Source: Anodontia alba (Eukaryota > Mollusca > Bivalvia > Lucinida > Lucinidae). Taken from it: 64,000 nucleotides of DNA. A model generated the notes under the pieces. The model did no database searches and was not told where the DNA came from. It saw only the letters and a program-made list of their open reading frames with translations. The position numbers and the translations under genes are program-made. The first letter of the stretch is position 1. Every line of letters starts with the position of its first letter. Positions 35,148-46,062 of the stretch are shown piece after piece. Location: the NCBI GenBank assembly GCA_964016985.1, contig OZ024823.1, positions 31,440,104-31,504,103 of the forward strand, given 5' to 3'.

Positions 35148-37445
35148 TTTTCCATAATTGTTAAAAACTGTCTGTCTGACTAGTTAAATAAACGTCAAAA
35201 AGATTAACCTTACATTATGGGACAGACATGCCTTGGAAAACAGCATTCTGACGCGTATGAACTGGGAATGTAGTTCGGCAGATTTTAGATGTATCAACAG
35301 GTAGTAAAATGAATGTATTCCAAATATAGAACAAGTACAATAAGGTGCCAGACTGTCCCAAAATTTAGTGTAAATGGGAAATATACATGTACAGTTGAAT
35401 GTGTGTACAGAAAGACATTTCCTATGATGGATCTCACTAAGCTGCTTCTTTCAGAGCGAGTATGGCAATGTATCATGGGTCTGTGATAGATTTTACTACG
35501 TTGTTTCTTTCAGAACGAATGTCGAAATAAATCATGTTCCCCGTAATATATTTCACTATAAAGTTTTTTTCCTTCCGAGCGAGTGTCGGAATGTATTATA
35601 CGTCCCATAATGGATCTCAATAAGCAATTTCTTTAAGAACGAGTGTCGGGATGTATAATAATTCCCTTAATTGATATCATTGAGTAGTGTCTTTCAGAAT
35701 GAGTGTCGGAATGTACTGTGTTTCCTATAATGGATCTCACAAATCTGTTTCTTTCAGAACGAGTGCCGGAATGTATTATGAGACCCAAAACGAATCTCTC
35801 TGAGCAGTTTCTTTCAGAAAGAGTATCCGAATGTATCATACTGCCAAAAATATATCTCAGTAAGCAGTTTCTTTCAGAACGAGTGTCGAAATTAATTGTT
35901 TTCCTTAACAGATCTTACTTAGCCGTTTCTTTCAGAACAAGTTTCGGAATGTATTTTGTCTCCCATAATAGATGTCTTTAAGCAGTTCTTACAGAACAAG
36001 TGTTGAAATGTATGTTACACCCATAATGAACCTCACTAAGCAGTTTCTAGAACGAGTGTCAGAATATATTACACTTCCCATGATGGATTTCTCTAAGCTG
36101 TTTCTTAAGAATGAGAGTCGGAATATTATGTTTCCCATAATAAATTTCACTGTGCCATTTCTTTCAGAACTAGTGTCAGAATGTATTATACTTCACAAAA
36201 TAAATCTCTTTAAAACAAATCTTTTATTTTTTATTTTATTTTTTTTATTTATTTTTTTATTTGTTTATTTTTTTTATTCCCGTAAGAGATCTCACTAAAC
36301 AGTTTCTTTTAGATTTTAGAATAGGTGTCGAACTATAGTATACTTCCCATAATGGATCTCACTAAGCTCTTTCTTTCAGACCGATTGTCGGAAGCTGTGA
36401 CGTATTTCATACTGAATTTCATTAATAGAAAGGAAGGCAATGATCAGAAATCGATACAATTAACACAAAAACACAAACACAAAAAGGAAAGAAGGACGCA
36501 CTTAAAGTAAACTATTTTATTTTAGAACGAGTGTGGGAATGTATTTCATTTCCCATAACAGATATCACTAAGCTGTTTTAGAACGAGCGAGTGTCGGAAT
36601 GCATTTTATTTCCCACTTTGGATCTCACTAAGCTATGCTGTTTCTTTCAGAAAGAATGTTGGAATGTATTATTTTTCCTTTACTACGAGTAGATCTCACT
36701 AAGCTATTTTGTTCAGAACGAGCGTCGGAATGTGTTATATTTCCCATAATGAAACTCACTAATGCACACTTTTCAGAACGAGTGCCCATAATGAACTTCA
36801 CTAAGCATTTTCTTTCAGAACGAGTGCCAAAATGTATAATACTTCCTATAATGGACCTCACTAAGCTGTTTCTTTCAGAACGAGTGTCGGAATGTATTAT
36901 ATTCGTCATAAGTGATATTACGTACCAAAATTGACTTCACCGTCAGACTAATCTGTCTGTTTCAGAACTAGTACGAGAATGTATTTGCCTTAATGAATCT
37001 CACTAAGCTGTCCCTTTCAGAACGAGCGATGGTATATAAATTGTATTTCCCGTAATGAATTTCACTAGGCTGTTTCTCTCAGAATGAGTGTCGGAATATA
37101 TTATATTTTCCATAATGACTCTCACTAAGTGGATTCTTTCCGAACAAGTTTCGAAATACATTTGCAATTATAAATCTCACTTTCAGAAAGAGTGTCGGAA
37201 TATAAATTGTATTTCTCATAATGGATCTCACCAAGCTGTTTTTTCTTTTGTTTTTTTTTTCAGAACGAGTGTCAGGATATATTTTATTTCTCATAATGGA
37301 TATCACTAAGCTATTTGTTTGAGACCTAGTTTCAGATTCTATTATAGTTCCCACAATGGTTCTCACTAAGCTGTTTCAATCAGAAACTGTATCGCAATAT
37401 ATTATATTATATATTTCCCATAATGGATTTCACTGTTTCTTTAAG

Positions 37446-37549
37446 AACGAGCGTCGGAATGTATTATGCTCGGAAGGTTACATCCGCAATGACAAAAGCT
37501 GTTTGCCAATAGCTACATCACTCCTGAAGCAGGGTTATCTCATTCAGCT
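37446..37549 (+). pseudogene. Duplicated start of the downstream exon
   Basis: About 104 bases match the first ~103 bases of the exon at 38008 with roughly nine differences (GGAAGGTTACATCCGCA, CACTCCTGAAGCAGGG). The acceptor is TTTAAG in place of TTTCAG. The copy breaks off at CATTCAGCTG and continues as the next minisatellite unit (CTGTTTCAATCAG). So the repeat junction joins exon and intron sequence at a shared CTG. Confidence 0.9.
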
Positions 37550-37654
37550 GTTTCAATCAGAATGAGTTTCGACATATCTTATAGTTTCCATAATGAATCT
37601 TACTAAGCTGTTTCTTTCAGAAAGCGTATCGCAATATACAAGATATTTTATATA

Positions 37655-37968
37655 CAGTTGACTCTCGTTATCTCGACCTCGCTTATCTCGAATAACCGCT
37701 TATCTCGAAGTGAAAATCTGGTCCCTGCCTTAACATGAAAATCTAACAACATGTAAAAAATATTGTGGAAAAGAGGAGAAATTGCTCCTCTTTTCCACAA
37801 TATTTTTAATATATCTCTAACTTCAAGAGTCCAATTACACATATATTTGTTAAATGTGGTTAATCGAATTAGTTTTTCCTCAATTCTGCAAATCTGATAT
37901 GTCGAAGTACGGATATCTCGAAGTATTTCAGAGAGTCCCGTGGAATTCGAGATAACGAGAGTCGACTG
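37655..37968. mobile_element. Foldback MITE family T, copy 1 (Tigger/pogo-like ends)
   Basis: Ends CAGTTGACTCTCGTTATCTC and its complement, flanked by TA on both sides. The interior has a GTGGAAAAGAGGAGAAATTG / CTCCTCTTTTCCACAATAT palindrome. Other copies are at 58218-58483 and 62125-62459, with a more distant one at 51926-52271. The end sequence resembles TcMar-Tigger/pogo elements; no transposase is present. Confidence 0.88.
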
Positions 37969-38007
37969 TATTTCTCATAAGAGATCTCACAAAGCTGTTT
38001 CTTTCAG

Positions 38008-38931
38008 AATGAGTGTCGGAATGTATTATGCCCGGAAGGTTACATCCGCAGTGACAAAAGCTGTTTGTCAGTAGCTGCATCACTCCTGAAGCAGGGTTAT
38101 CTCATTCAACTGAAACTGACACCTATTAAAGATAGACTGCTGCCGTGGTCGTATATTCGGGAACTCAGCTTAGAACAGAAAAAAGACAAAAACAATTGGT
38201 TTGATTTAAAAGGGTTAGTGCTTGATGTCTTTACCATCTATGGGGAAGTTGTTGACATCGAAAACGTAACGTACGCCAAATCATTAATTGTGCGAGTTGG
38301 TAGAAAAAAATATCCAATATACTTTTACAAAGAAATTAAGGCCATTAAAAAAGCGATACTAAAATCATGGGATATATATGTACGAGGGGAGAGCTACCAA
38401 TTTTCGGTCGAAATTTACAAATTCGGTGCGTTTGTTTTCGATGGCAAAATGCATCGAGTGAATATAATTGACAGACTCAATAACCAGGGTTCCCGTTATT
38501 ACGATCCAGTAAAACTATATGAAGGGATCGGGTTTGGCTCAGACCGTTCTTTCTACATAGATACTGTAATTTTGAGAAAAGTGAATTTCTGCATGAGAGT
38601 TCGCCTCACTGTGTCAGAATGGGTCGCAGGTTACGATGAAATAACACTGAGTCCTAATTTCACATCATCAACATCGAGAAGAGTTCTAGGTGACTCAGAG
38701 TTTAGCATTTATCTTGATGAATTTGGCACACCTGTGGTGCATATATGCGTGGAAGACTTTAACTCGGACTATATGTATGACGACGACTTAATAGACAATA
38801 TATCAAATTACGACACTACAAGTGGAACAATGGGTATTCTGTCCACGAACGACAACCTCAAAGTTTTGATGGAATTGCTGAAGATTGAAGTCACGGCACT
38901 CTTAGCTTACATTTATTCGATTGACCTTTAA
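38008..38931 (+). CDS. Receptor-like SMB ectodomain protein, exon 2
   Basis: Follows TTTCTTTCAG and opens in phase 0, compatible with the end of exon 1 at 33314. The first residues, Asn-Glu-Cys-Arg-Asn-Val-Leu-Cys-Pro-Glu-Gly-Tyr, continue the cysteine-rich pattern (C-x(3-4)-C-P-x-G-Y...C) typical of the membrane-proximal half of such ectodomains. The exon gives 307 residues and ends in TAA, for a joined product of about 647. Near the end, VVHICVEDFNS resembles the segment just before the first helix in related receptors, yet no membrane helix follows. The protein is therefore either secreted, truncated, or continued by an exon I cannot see. Confidence 0.72.
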   Translation, partial: NECRNVLCPEGYIRSDKSCLSVAASLLKQGYLIQLKLTPIKDRLLPWSYIRELSLEQKKDKNNWFDLKGLVLDVFTIYGEVVDIENVTYAKSLIVRVGRKKYPIYFYKEIKAIKKAILKSWDIYVRGESYQFSVEIYKFGAFVFDGKMHRVNIIDRLNNQGSRYYDPVKLYEGIGFGSDRSFYIDTVILRKVNFCMRVRLTVSEWVAGYDEITLSPNFTSSTSRRVLGDSEFSIYLDEFGTPVVHICVEDFNSDYMYDDDLIDNISNYDTTSGTMGILSTNDNLKVLMELLKIEVTALLAYIYSIDL

Positions 38932-38934
38932 CAG

Positions 38935-39505
38935 TCTTTGCTATTGACACATTTATGCCTAGCGTCCCATAAAAGGGACGCGGACACCGCAGAAAGGTCA
39001 CAGTTTATTCGCAATAGGAATTGTAACCTCTCTTCATCAAGTTCATTCAGAGCTTTATTGAGCTCATTTTCTGCACCTACAAAATTGCTACCCCGATCAC
39101 ACCTTAACTGCCGCAACGGACCACGGATTGCTATAAAGCGACGAAGGCAATTAATGAACGAGTCTGTTTCCATGGTATTAACAGTTTCAACATGAACCGC
39201 CCTGCAGGACTGCAGGTGAACAATACACCGTACCTCTTTAGCTCCTTACGCCCTTCTTTGATATAGAATGGACCGAAACAATCCACAGCACAGTAAGTGA
39301 ATGGGGGTGTGGATTCCAACCTATCACTTGGCAGACTAGCCATCTTTTGTTCTTGCGCTGGGCTACGAAGTTACCTGAAAGTCAAACACCTCGCAATTGC
39401 ATTTGCGACGTTTGAACTACAATTTATAACGCAGTATCCACTATTACTGATTTCACTGACAGTAATACCACGACCCTGATGAAGGGCCTTCTCATGGACT
39501 TATAA
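38935..39505 (-). pseudogene. BEL/Pao retrotransposon integrase fragment
   Basis: Minus-strand frames give MASLPSDRLESTPPFTYCAVD followed by FGPFYIKEGRKELKRYGVLFTC, then after a frameshift near 39215 NTMETDSFINCLRRF and LRCDRGSNFVGAENEL. This is the zinc-binding/catalytic core order of BEL/Pao integrases: the first Asp is in CAVDCFGPF and the second in CDRGSNF. It is cut off before the final Glu. It starts within four bases of the stop codon of the receptor-like gene. Confidence 0.85.
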
Positions 39506-39668
39506 GCTGAAAAAGTTATGTGCAGTACAATCAAAATACTCGGCAAAAACTGGGGTTGACTGATACAACAAATTCAGAATAAGTGACGAAGCTGACGATT
39601 AAGACATTATCTTTTATATGATCAACGTCACGGGAAAATGAGTTTTCGAAACAAATGCCGACAGCCAA

Positions 39669-39946
39669 CATTACGAAAACAAGCCTATTCAAATATATAG
39701 AAAATGTCATCTCCAAAAACTGCAAATTCTCAGATAAAAACTCTGATATTTTTCATATTTCTGCTCAAAACATACATTGTTGGTACTCGTTAGAACCGCC
39801 TCGGCAATGCGGTTCTACTGAGTACCCACAATCTATGTTTTTGAGCAAAAATAAGAACCTTAATGTATACCTCTGTTAACCCCAGGTTATCTATATAAAA
39901 GTGGGGTTTAAGGAGGTCAAAATTATACAGGTATGTTTTCGCGATG
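39669..39946 (-). mobile_element. Hairpin MITE family A, copy 5
   Basis: Full length, from CATTACGAAAACAAGCC to GTATGTTTTCGCGATG. The palindrome tip is mismatched (GCCTCGGCAATGCGG). Confidence 0.9.
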
Positions 39947-40489
39947 AAGGCCAAGATAAGCCTGCACGTTGCGCTGTTTGATCAAGGCCTCTGCTGTCCA
40001 CTTAAAGAATAATTGGATACTGTAGAATATAATACCGTGTAGCAATATTTCTGATCAGGTGGCTTATGCGGATTTTCACCGTTAGCATATGACATGATGA
40101 TACCTTTTCACATGGCTCTGTTCAAATGCTTTTCTGTGGTAACAAACTAAAATTTTGCGGCATACACCCCGCATATCACACTTGAATTGCATATGTGAAA
40201 CGTATGCATGTGGGCCATCGTTCCAGATAAGACACTTTTTGAAACCATACACGTCTTGAACAAGATATGTCGCCAGACAGGATAGCTCGCCTGAACTAGC
40301 GTTTGTCAATCAAATTAAAAGAGTAGGACTATGACCTTAAAATTCAGATCATAGTGTGTTGGGGGTGGAGGGAGGGAGGGAGGAATACATGGTACTGAAT
40401 GAGCATCTTCCATAGCTGCTATCTGTATACGAAATATAAACTAAATGAATAGTATGATTTGAAAAGTAGTTGAGCAAATACAAGATCTT
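39947..40489. other. Unassigned DNA
   Basis: Starts with a family E palindrome remnant (39951-40005). A GGAGGGAGG run is at 40366-40383. No gene recognised. Confidence 0.4.
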
Positions 40490-41318
40490 AAGAACTTTGA
40501 GGTAAACCTTTAACATAAATGGACGTGACCTTGACCTGTAGGTCATACGGGGTGGGGATAGTGCGGAATAAAATTTTGCACCAATATTTATAAACATGCC
40601 AAATATAAAGTAAATCCATTCAAAGATTCAGAAAGCTCTTAAAAACTGACGCAAAACTTTAACATAAATTTCTAAGTCCGTGACCTTAACATCTAGGTCA
40701 TAATTAGGGTGGGGATAGAGGCGAATAAAATTTTGGACCAATATCTATAATCATGCCAAATATAAAATAAATCCATACAAGAATTTAGAAATTAAGAGAC
40801 CTTAAAACCTTTAACGCAAAACTTTAATATAAATTTCTAAGACTGTGCCCTTGACTTCTAGGTCATAAGCAGGGGTGGGATCGTGCGAAATAAAATTTTG
40901 GACCAATATCTATATTCATGCCAAATATAAAGTAAATCCATACAAGAATTTAGCAATTAAGACCTCTTAAAGACTTTAACGCAAAATTTACATTTCTGAG
41001 TACATGACCTTGCCTTTTTGGTCCTGAGCAGGCACGGGGGTAGTGCCAAATAAAATCTTTGGTCAATACCTTTTATCATGCCAAATATAAAGTAAATCCA
41101 TGCAAGGATTTAAAAATTAAGAGATCTTAAAAACTTTCACGCAAAACTTTAAGATGAATTTTAACGCAAAACTTACATTTCTAAGTCCAAGACCTTGACG
41201 TTTTGGTCATGAGAAGGGTAGGAGTAGTGCCAAATAAAATCTTTGGTCAATACCTATTATCATGCCAAATATAAAGTAAATCCATGCAAGGATTTAAAAA
41301 TTAAGAGATCTTAAAAAC
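40490..41318 (+). repeat. ~160-bp tandem repeat, about five units
   Basis: Units contain GTGACCTTGAC, TAGGTCATAAGCAGGGGTGGG, TAGTGCGAAATAAAATTTTGG, CATGCCAAATATAAAGTAAATC and TTAAAAACTTTAACGCAAAAC. Spacing is 157-184 bp. It runs directly into a hairpin MITE. Confidence 0.88.
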
Positions 41319-41320
41319 TA

Positions 41321-41578
41321 GTAATATTGACCCCATTAAACCCCACTTTTGAATAGCAAAACTGGGGTTTACAGGGGTATACATTATTTGTCATATTTCT
41401 GCTCAAAAACATAAATTATGTACTCGTTAGAACCGCCTCGCCGAGGCGGTTCTAACGAGTACCCACAATCTATGTTTTGAGCAGAAGTATGAAAAATATC
41501 AGAGTTTTTTTATCTGAAAATTTTCAGTTTTTGGAGGTGAAATTTTCTATATATTTGAATAGGCATGTTTTTGTAATG
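41321..41578 (+). mobile_element. Hairpin MITE family A, copy 6, left end lost
   Basis: The left terminal repeat is missing (begins at TTGACCCCATTAAACCCC). Both palindromes and the right end (GCATGTTTTTGTAATG) remain. The central palindrome has one arm shortened by two bases. Confidence 0.88.
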
Positions 41579-41699
41579 CTTTCTGCCCTCTAAATATTGA
41601 AGAGGAAAAGCCCTGAGTACATTACATAGTCTTGCAGTTTGTTTTGTGTTGGTTGTTCCCACATGAAGCAATCTTTTCATATTTAATTTAATTAAATAG

Positions 41700-42988
41700 T
41701 AAGACAACTTAATGGAAGAGCTTGGTATGAGTACCATGACTGGAAACCCTACATATAATCTTACTGCTATGTCCAAGGACGAAATTCTACAAAACCACCA
41801 TTCGGTGATGCTTACATTCGGAATTTCCCTCCCAGAGGAAGATATTGACCTTCCCAAATTGTACTGAATTCCTAAACTTCACAAGAATCCGTACAAGCAA
41901 AGGAATATTGCGGGTTCGGCTAAGTGCTCAACCAAGTCTCTTTCTCAGATTCTAACACGGATCCTAACCGCAGCTGAAGAAGGCCTACAGAAGTTTTGTG
42001 ACACTGCATATGCCAGGAGTGGTGTAAATTAGATGTGGATCCTGAAAAACTCCAAAGAGCTTTTAGAAAACATAAAGGCACAATCTCTTCATTCCGTCAA
42101 CAGTATAACATCTTTTGATTTCTCTACTCTTTATACAACTATTCCTCATGATAAATTGAAATCTTAATTAAAGGAAATTATCAACCAGTGTTTCTTCCAT
42201 AAGAATGGTGACCGTCGCTTTCAGTAAGTTGTCATTGGCTACAAAGACACATTCTTCGTTCGGGATCACTCTGATGCACCACAAAAGTACTCAGATGCAG
42301 ATGTCATAAAAATGCTGGAATATCTAATTGACAATATTTTTGTGGAGTTCGGCGGACGGATATTTCAGCAAACAATCGGTATACCAATGGGTACTAACTG
42401 TGCACCGTTGCTTGCCGACTTGTTTTGTACTCGTATGAGGCGGAATTTGTACAAAGTCTCCTCAAAGCAGGCAAGAAACACCTTGCACAACAATTCAATT
42501 TCACCTACAGATATATAGATGATGTATTGTCTCTAAACAACACAAAATTTGCAGAGTATTTGGAATTCATCTATCCACGTGAACTTGAAATAAAGGAAAC
42601 AACGGAAACTGCAGCCTCCTCCTCATACTTAGATTGTTATCTCTACATTGACAATGGAAAGGTTACTACTAGTCTTTACGACAAACGGGATGACTTCAAT
42701 TTCCCCATTGTTAACTTTCCATCCCTGAGCAGTAATATCCCTTCTGCACCAGCATACGGCGTTTACGTATCACAGTTAATCCGTTATGCCAGAGCCTGTT
42801 CATATTATCAGGACTTCATGGAGCGTGGGAAAGTGCTTACTACAAAGTTGTTAAGCCAGGGGTATCAAAAAACCAAACTGGTAGCAACACTTAAGAAGTT
42901 CTATGGGAGACATCATGATCTGGTCAATTCCTACAATGTGGCAGTTTCCAGAATTGTTTCTGATGTTTTTGCCAATGACGAACCATAA
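41700..42988 (+). pseudogene. Reverse transcriptase relic, family P
   Basis: Reads with several stops and one clear frameshift. Segments in order: EEDIDLPKLYWIPKLHKNPY-like (41850), ITSFDFSTLYTTIPHDKLKS (42110; the first catalytic Asp box), GIPMGTNCAPLLADLF (42378), a frameshift near 42430, YRYIDDVLSLNN (42507; the Tyr-x-Asp-Asp active site), and TSLYDKRDDFNFPIVNFP. It ends FANDEP and TAA at 42988. The last 187 residues are still open. This RT type is widespread in marine invertebrates. Penelope-like affinity is likely but I cannot confirm it without a phylogeny. Confidence 0.82.
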
Positions 42989-43260
42989 GTAGACTTTCAA
43001 AATCCCGGATATACGCTTCTACCTATATTTCCTTCGTTCAGGCCTATGGGCATGGTGGGCGAAGCTTGGTTACCGAACAATGCTTACTATCCGCGGACGC
43101 CTGATTACACCCTTTATTCTAAGGTCCTTGTCTGTTGGTCTGAACATTCTAATTTTTCATTCGTTTACGGATTTATGAGTTTGGATTATGGCTTGGGTAC
43201 CATGACCACAACTACAGACGAGCAAACTATACTGACCCAGATTTTCACAAGTACTGGTTA
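42989..43260 (+). repeat. 3' flank of RT family P, copy 2
   Basis: First ~100 bases (GACTTTCAAAATCCCGGATA, CGCTTCTACCTATAT) match the region after the RT end at 20090-20138 in inverse. The 71-residue frame at 43046 has no support as a gene. Confidence 0.6.
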
Positions 43261-43689
43261 ACTGCTTAGAGGGCTAAGCCGGCCTAGTAAAAGTGTTAGG
43301 TGAAGTGACAACAATGTTGACTAGGCCATCAACACCAAGTCCAGATCAGCCAACACATAATATGGGTCTGATTAGGACCAACACTGTTTTCCAACATCTT
43401 ACACTTTTAGATACAGATATTAAAATGGACTCATCCATTTAGAATAAGTATGGTAAGGAGTTAAGATATCCCTAATTTTGTGTAAATATGGTAGTATTTA
43501 CAGATTTTAAATTTTCTAATTTTAGTACAAATGTTAATTAACAGAAGTACTCAAATTGCGACAATGTAGACCCTGATCAGACGAGGTTTCCTGCGGCACC
43601 TGCAGACAGCGAAGGTCAAGATCAGCATGTGCATCCGTGCAGTCTTACCAGGGCCTTCTCTGTGATATATTGTGCAATAATATTGATTC

Positions 43690-44420
43690 TATGAGCTGGC
43701 AGCGTATGGCTTTCGTCTGTACACTAATGTGTATGCAGTTTGCATGCCTAGTTGTCAACCCAATAATTGTTGATGGCTATGCTTTACTCTTTAATTGCAT
43801 CTCGGCGGTTCGGGCCTCAGACTCAATGACGGCCTCTTCGTAAAACTTTAACCAGTAGGTTGGGGCTTGACGATATGTCTTTGGCTTGGCCCGCCGTGGT
43901 TCAACTATTGGTTTTCATTTCCTCGGCATACAGTAGAATTAGCCATGAGTACTCGTCTTCGTTTATCATTGTGATTAATTTGATTTTTATGCTTTCGCTT
44001 TGATGCATTGACTGAGTTGGGGGCCTTTATGCGAACCGAATGTTTATGTATTTCTGTATTAAGAATAGCATCGGGACCCAGGGTGAAGTTGGCTAGCTGT
44101 AAAAGTGCTTTAAACCCCGCGGTGGTTTATTCTACTGACCGTTCTAAGGCGGTGGTCCCGGTGTTAGTCTTACTCTTTGTTGCTTTGTGGTTTATTCTAC
44201 GAGTCTTACCTTGTGTTATTTTGTTCTTGTGTTTTTCAGTCCTTTTAGCATTGCGATTACCTCGCTTGGGGAAGAGAAAGCTAATGATAGTGCTTTTCGT
44301 ACGTTTGTTTGATTTGCGCTTGTTTGGTTTTGTCTGTTTCCTCTTCATCTTGGTGTCTGGGAAGGCTGCGGTTTGTGATTGTGGCACTCCCTGGACTTTT
44401 CTCTTACCTTTCTTTGGTTA
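43690..44420 (+). mobile_element. Family R retroelement copy, RT tail plus 3' end
   Basis: Opens with the last RT codons (LVVNPIIVDGYALLFNC, AVRASDSMTASS, stop at 43843). It continues through the full ~580-bp 3' untranslated region to CTGGACTTTTCTCTTACC. It is the cleanest copy of this tail in the window. The 168-residue frame at 44008 is untranslated-region noise. Confidence 0.85.
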
Positions 44421-44747
44421 CTATGTGTGGTATAAGGAGTTTGCAATATTTGTTCTGCAGAATCATATGGTAGTAGCAAAAATTTCCATGAAATTAATTT
44501 TGATTTATGTTTGACACAAAATTATAATAAATTGTTAAAGAATATCCCATCTAAGTACAAAATAACTTTTGTTTTCTCAAGATTTTACACTGTGCAGACA
44601 GCAGGTTATGTACGGACACTGAAGACTAAGATAATAAACGTCAAAAAGATAAGTCTGGGCATACATGTCTGATCAAAACCTTCCATCTGCGAATGTGCTG
44701 TCTGATTGTCTTATCGGTACCTTACGTGCACATTGGATACTGTAGAA

Positions 44748-45262
44748 AAAAAAAGGTAAGAGAAAAGTCCAGGGAGTGCCACAATCACAAACCGCAGCTC
44801 TTCCCAGACCCCAAGGGGAAGAGGAAACCGACAAATCCAAACAAGGACAGCTCTCTCTTCCCCAAGCGAGGTAATCGCAATACTAAAAGGACTGAAAAAC
44901 ACAAGAACAAAATGACACACGGAAAGACATACAACAAACCGCCTCGTAGAATAAACCACAAAGCAACAAAGAGTAAGACTAACACCGGGACCACCGCATT
45001 AGAACGGTCAGCAGAGTAAACCACCGGGGGGTTTAAAGCACTTTTACAGCTAGCTAACTTCACCCTGGGTCCCGATGTTACTCTTAATACAGAAATACAT
45101 AAAAATTCGGTTCGCATAAAGGCTCCCAACTCAGTCAATGCATCAAAGCGAAAACATAAAAATCAAATTAATGACTATAATAAACAAAGACGAGTACTCA
45201 TGGCTAATTCTACTGTATGCCAGAGTAAATGAAAACCAATAGTTGAACCACGGCGGGCCGTT
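44748..45262 (-). mobile_element. Family R retroelement tail, inverted
   Basis: Starts A-run plus GGTAAGAGAAAAGTCCAGGG and runs to about CAATAGTTGAACCACGGCGG. It lies ~330 bases from the plus-oriented copy, so the two face each other tail to tail and could pair as a large inverted repeat. Confidence 0.85.
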
Positions 45263-46062
45263 TAGAATACTAAAATATACAGCAAAGACCCTGATTAGAG
45301 ATATCTTTAAGCATGCTATAACTTCAGATATGAATACAGGAGATTGATATAAGAAACACTATTACTTACAATGTTTTATTCAATGTGCTTTATCAACGGA
45401 GATGGTATTCAGTGCCTTGTTTTATTGAGAGTTTAGTCAATACCTAGGATACACAACGTTGTTACAACGTCGCTGCAACGTCATGACGTTGCAGCGACGT
45501 TGTAAAAAACATTGTTGTGACGTTGTGTGTTCACTGGGTAGAGAGCGATGATGATGATCAGCCAGAAGAGATTTTGGACTTGCAAAAATAACATCACACT
45601 TGCCTTTTCTAAGGTTTTCGAAGTCATCCATCCGTGAATGAGCAAATTAAAATAGCATGCCCATTGCAAATTTTTCTTGTTGCGGTCGAACTGATTCATA
45701 TTACGTCTACTAAGTGCCTTTTTATGAATTAATCTATCTCTTAATGTCAATTACAATCCGATGAGACTTTCAAGCAAATCTCAGCTTGAAAGAGCAATTT
45801 GATACAGACCACTAGTATCACAATCTGTGTTTACCTCTGCAAATTCTTGATTACGCACAGGCATGTTTTAAGGGTCATATACCGCTATATATACGGTCAG
45901 CAGAGGTCACTGGTCAAAATTTCTCACTACCTGAAGTCAGAATTTAACAGACTCTATCTTTTCCACTACGGGACATAACTGATTAAATCATTATACATTA
46001 GAAAAGAAAAGATACTATATGTGAATAGAAGGCAATTTTGGTTATTAACACATAATTATATA
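45263..46062. other. Unassigned DNA with one palindrome
   Basis: Holds palindromic element D at 45441-45540. No exon recognised. Confidence 0.4.
45441..45540. mobile_element. Palindromic element D, copy 2
   Basis: ACAACGTTGTTACAACGTCG and inverted counterparts around CATGACG. The outer CCCAG arm survives only on the right (CACTGGGTA). Confidence 0.8.

Larger units (their letters stand above)
33315..38007 (+). other. Intron of the receptor-like gene
   Basis: A 4.7-kb inferred intron from GTAACA to TTTCTTTCAG. It contains two palindromes, a half hairpin MITE, a retroelement tail, the 2.6-kb splice-site minisatellite and a foldback MITE. A stretch at 34031-34508 and one at 35150-35404 hold nothing I recognise. 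Confidence 0.6.
35405..38007 (+). repeat. ~60-bp minisatellite built from a 3' splice site
   Basis: About 33 imperfect units of 58-63 bases read CACTAAGCTGTTTCTTTCAG then AACGAGTGTCGGAATGTATT then a CCCATAATGGATCT block. The last unit runs straight into the exon at 38008, whose acceptor and first codons (Asn-Glu-Cys-Arg-Asn-Val) are one unit. An AT-rich stretch (36205-36285), a family R fragment (36422-36507) and a MITE (37655-37968) interrupt the array. Long frames on both strands repeat short peptides such as FLSERVSECI and are by-products of a period near a multiple of three. Confidence 0.93.

Noticed and set aside
35633..37366. Several overlapping open frames with repeated peptides (SERVSECI, RSERNSLVRSI) that look like a repeat protein
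   Set aside because: Open frames occur on both strands of a ~60-bp minisatellite whose period is near a multiple of three, with drifting frame and no consistent start; they come from the repeat, not from a gene.
35405..38007. Regular repeats suggesting a CRISPR-like array
   Set aside because: Units are imperfect, contiguous, with no unique spacers, and the DNA is eukaryotic with introns.
44008..44514. 168-residue frame with hydrophobic stretch
   Set aside because: It reads the 3' untranslated region of a family R retroelement; the same pseudo-helix appears in every copy (16734, 34895, 44785, and in minus 3404).
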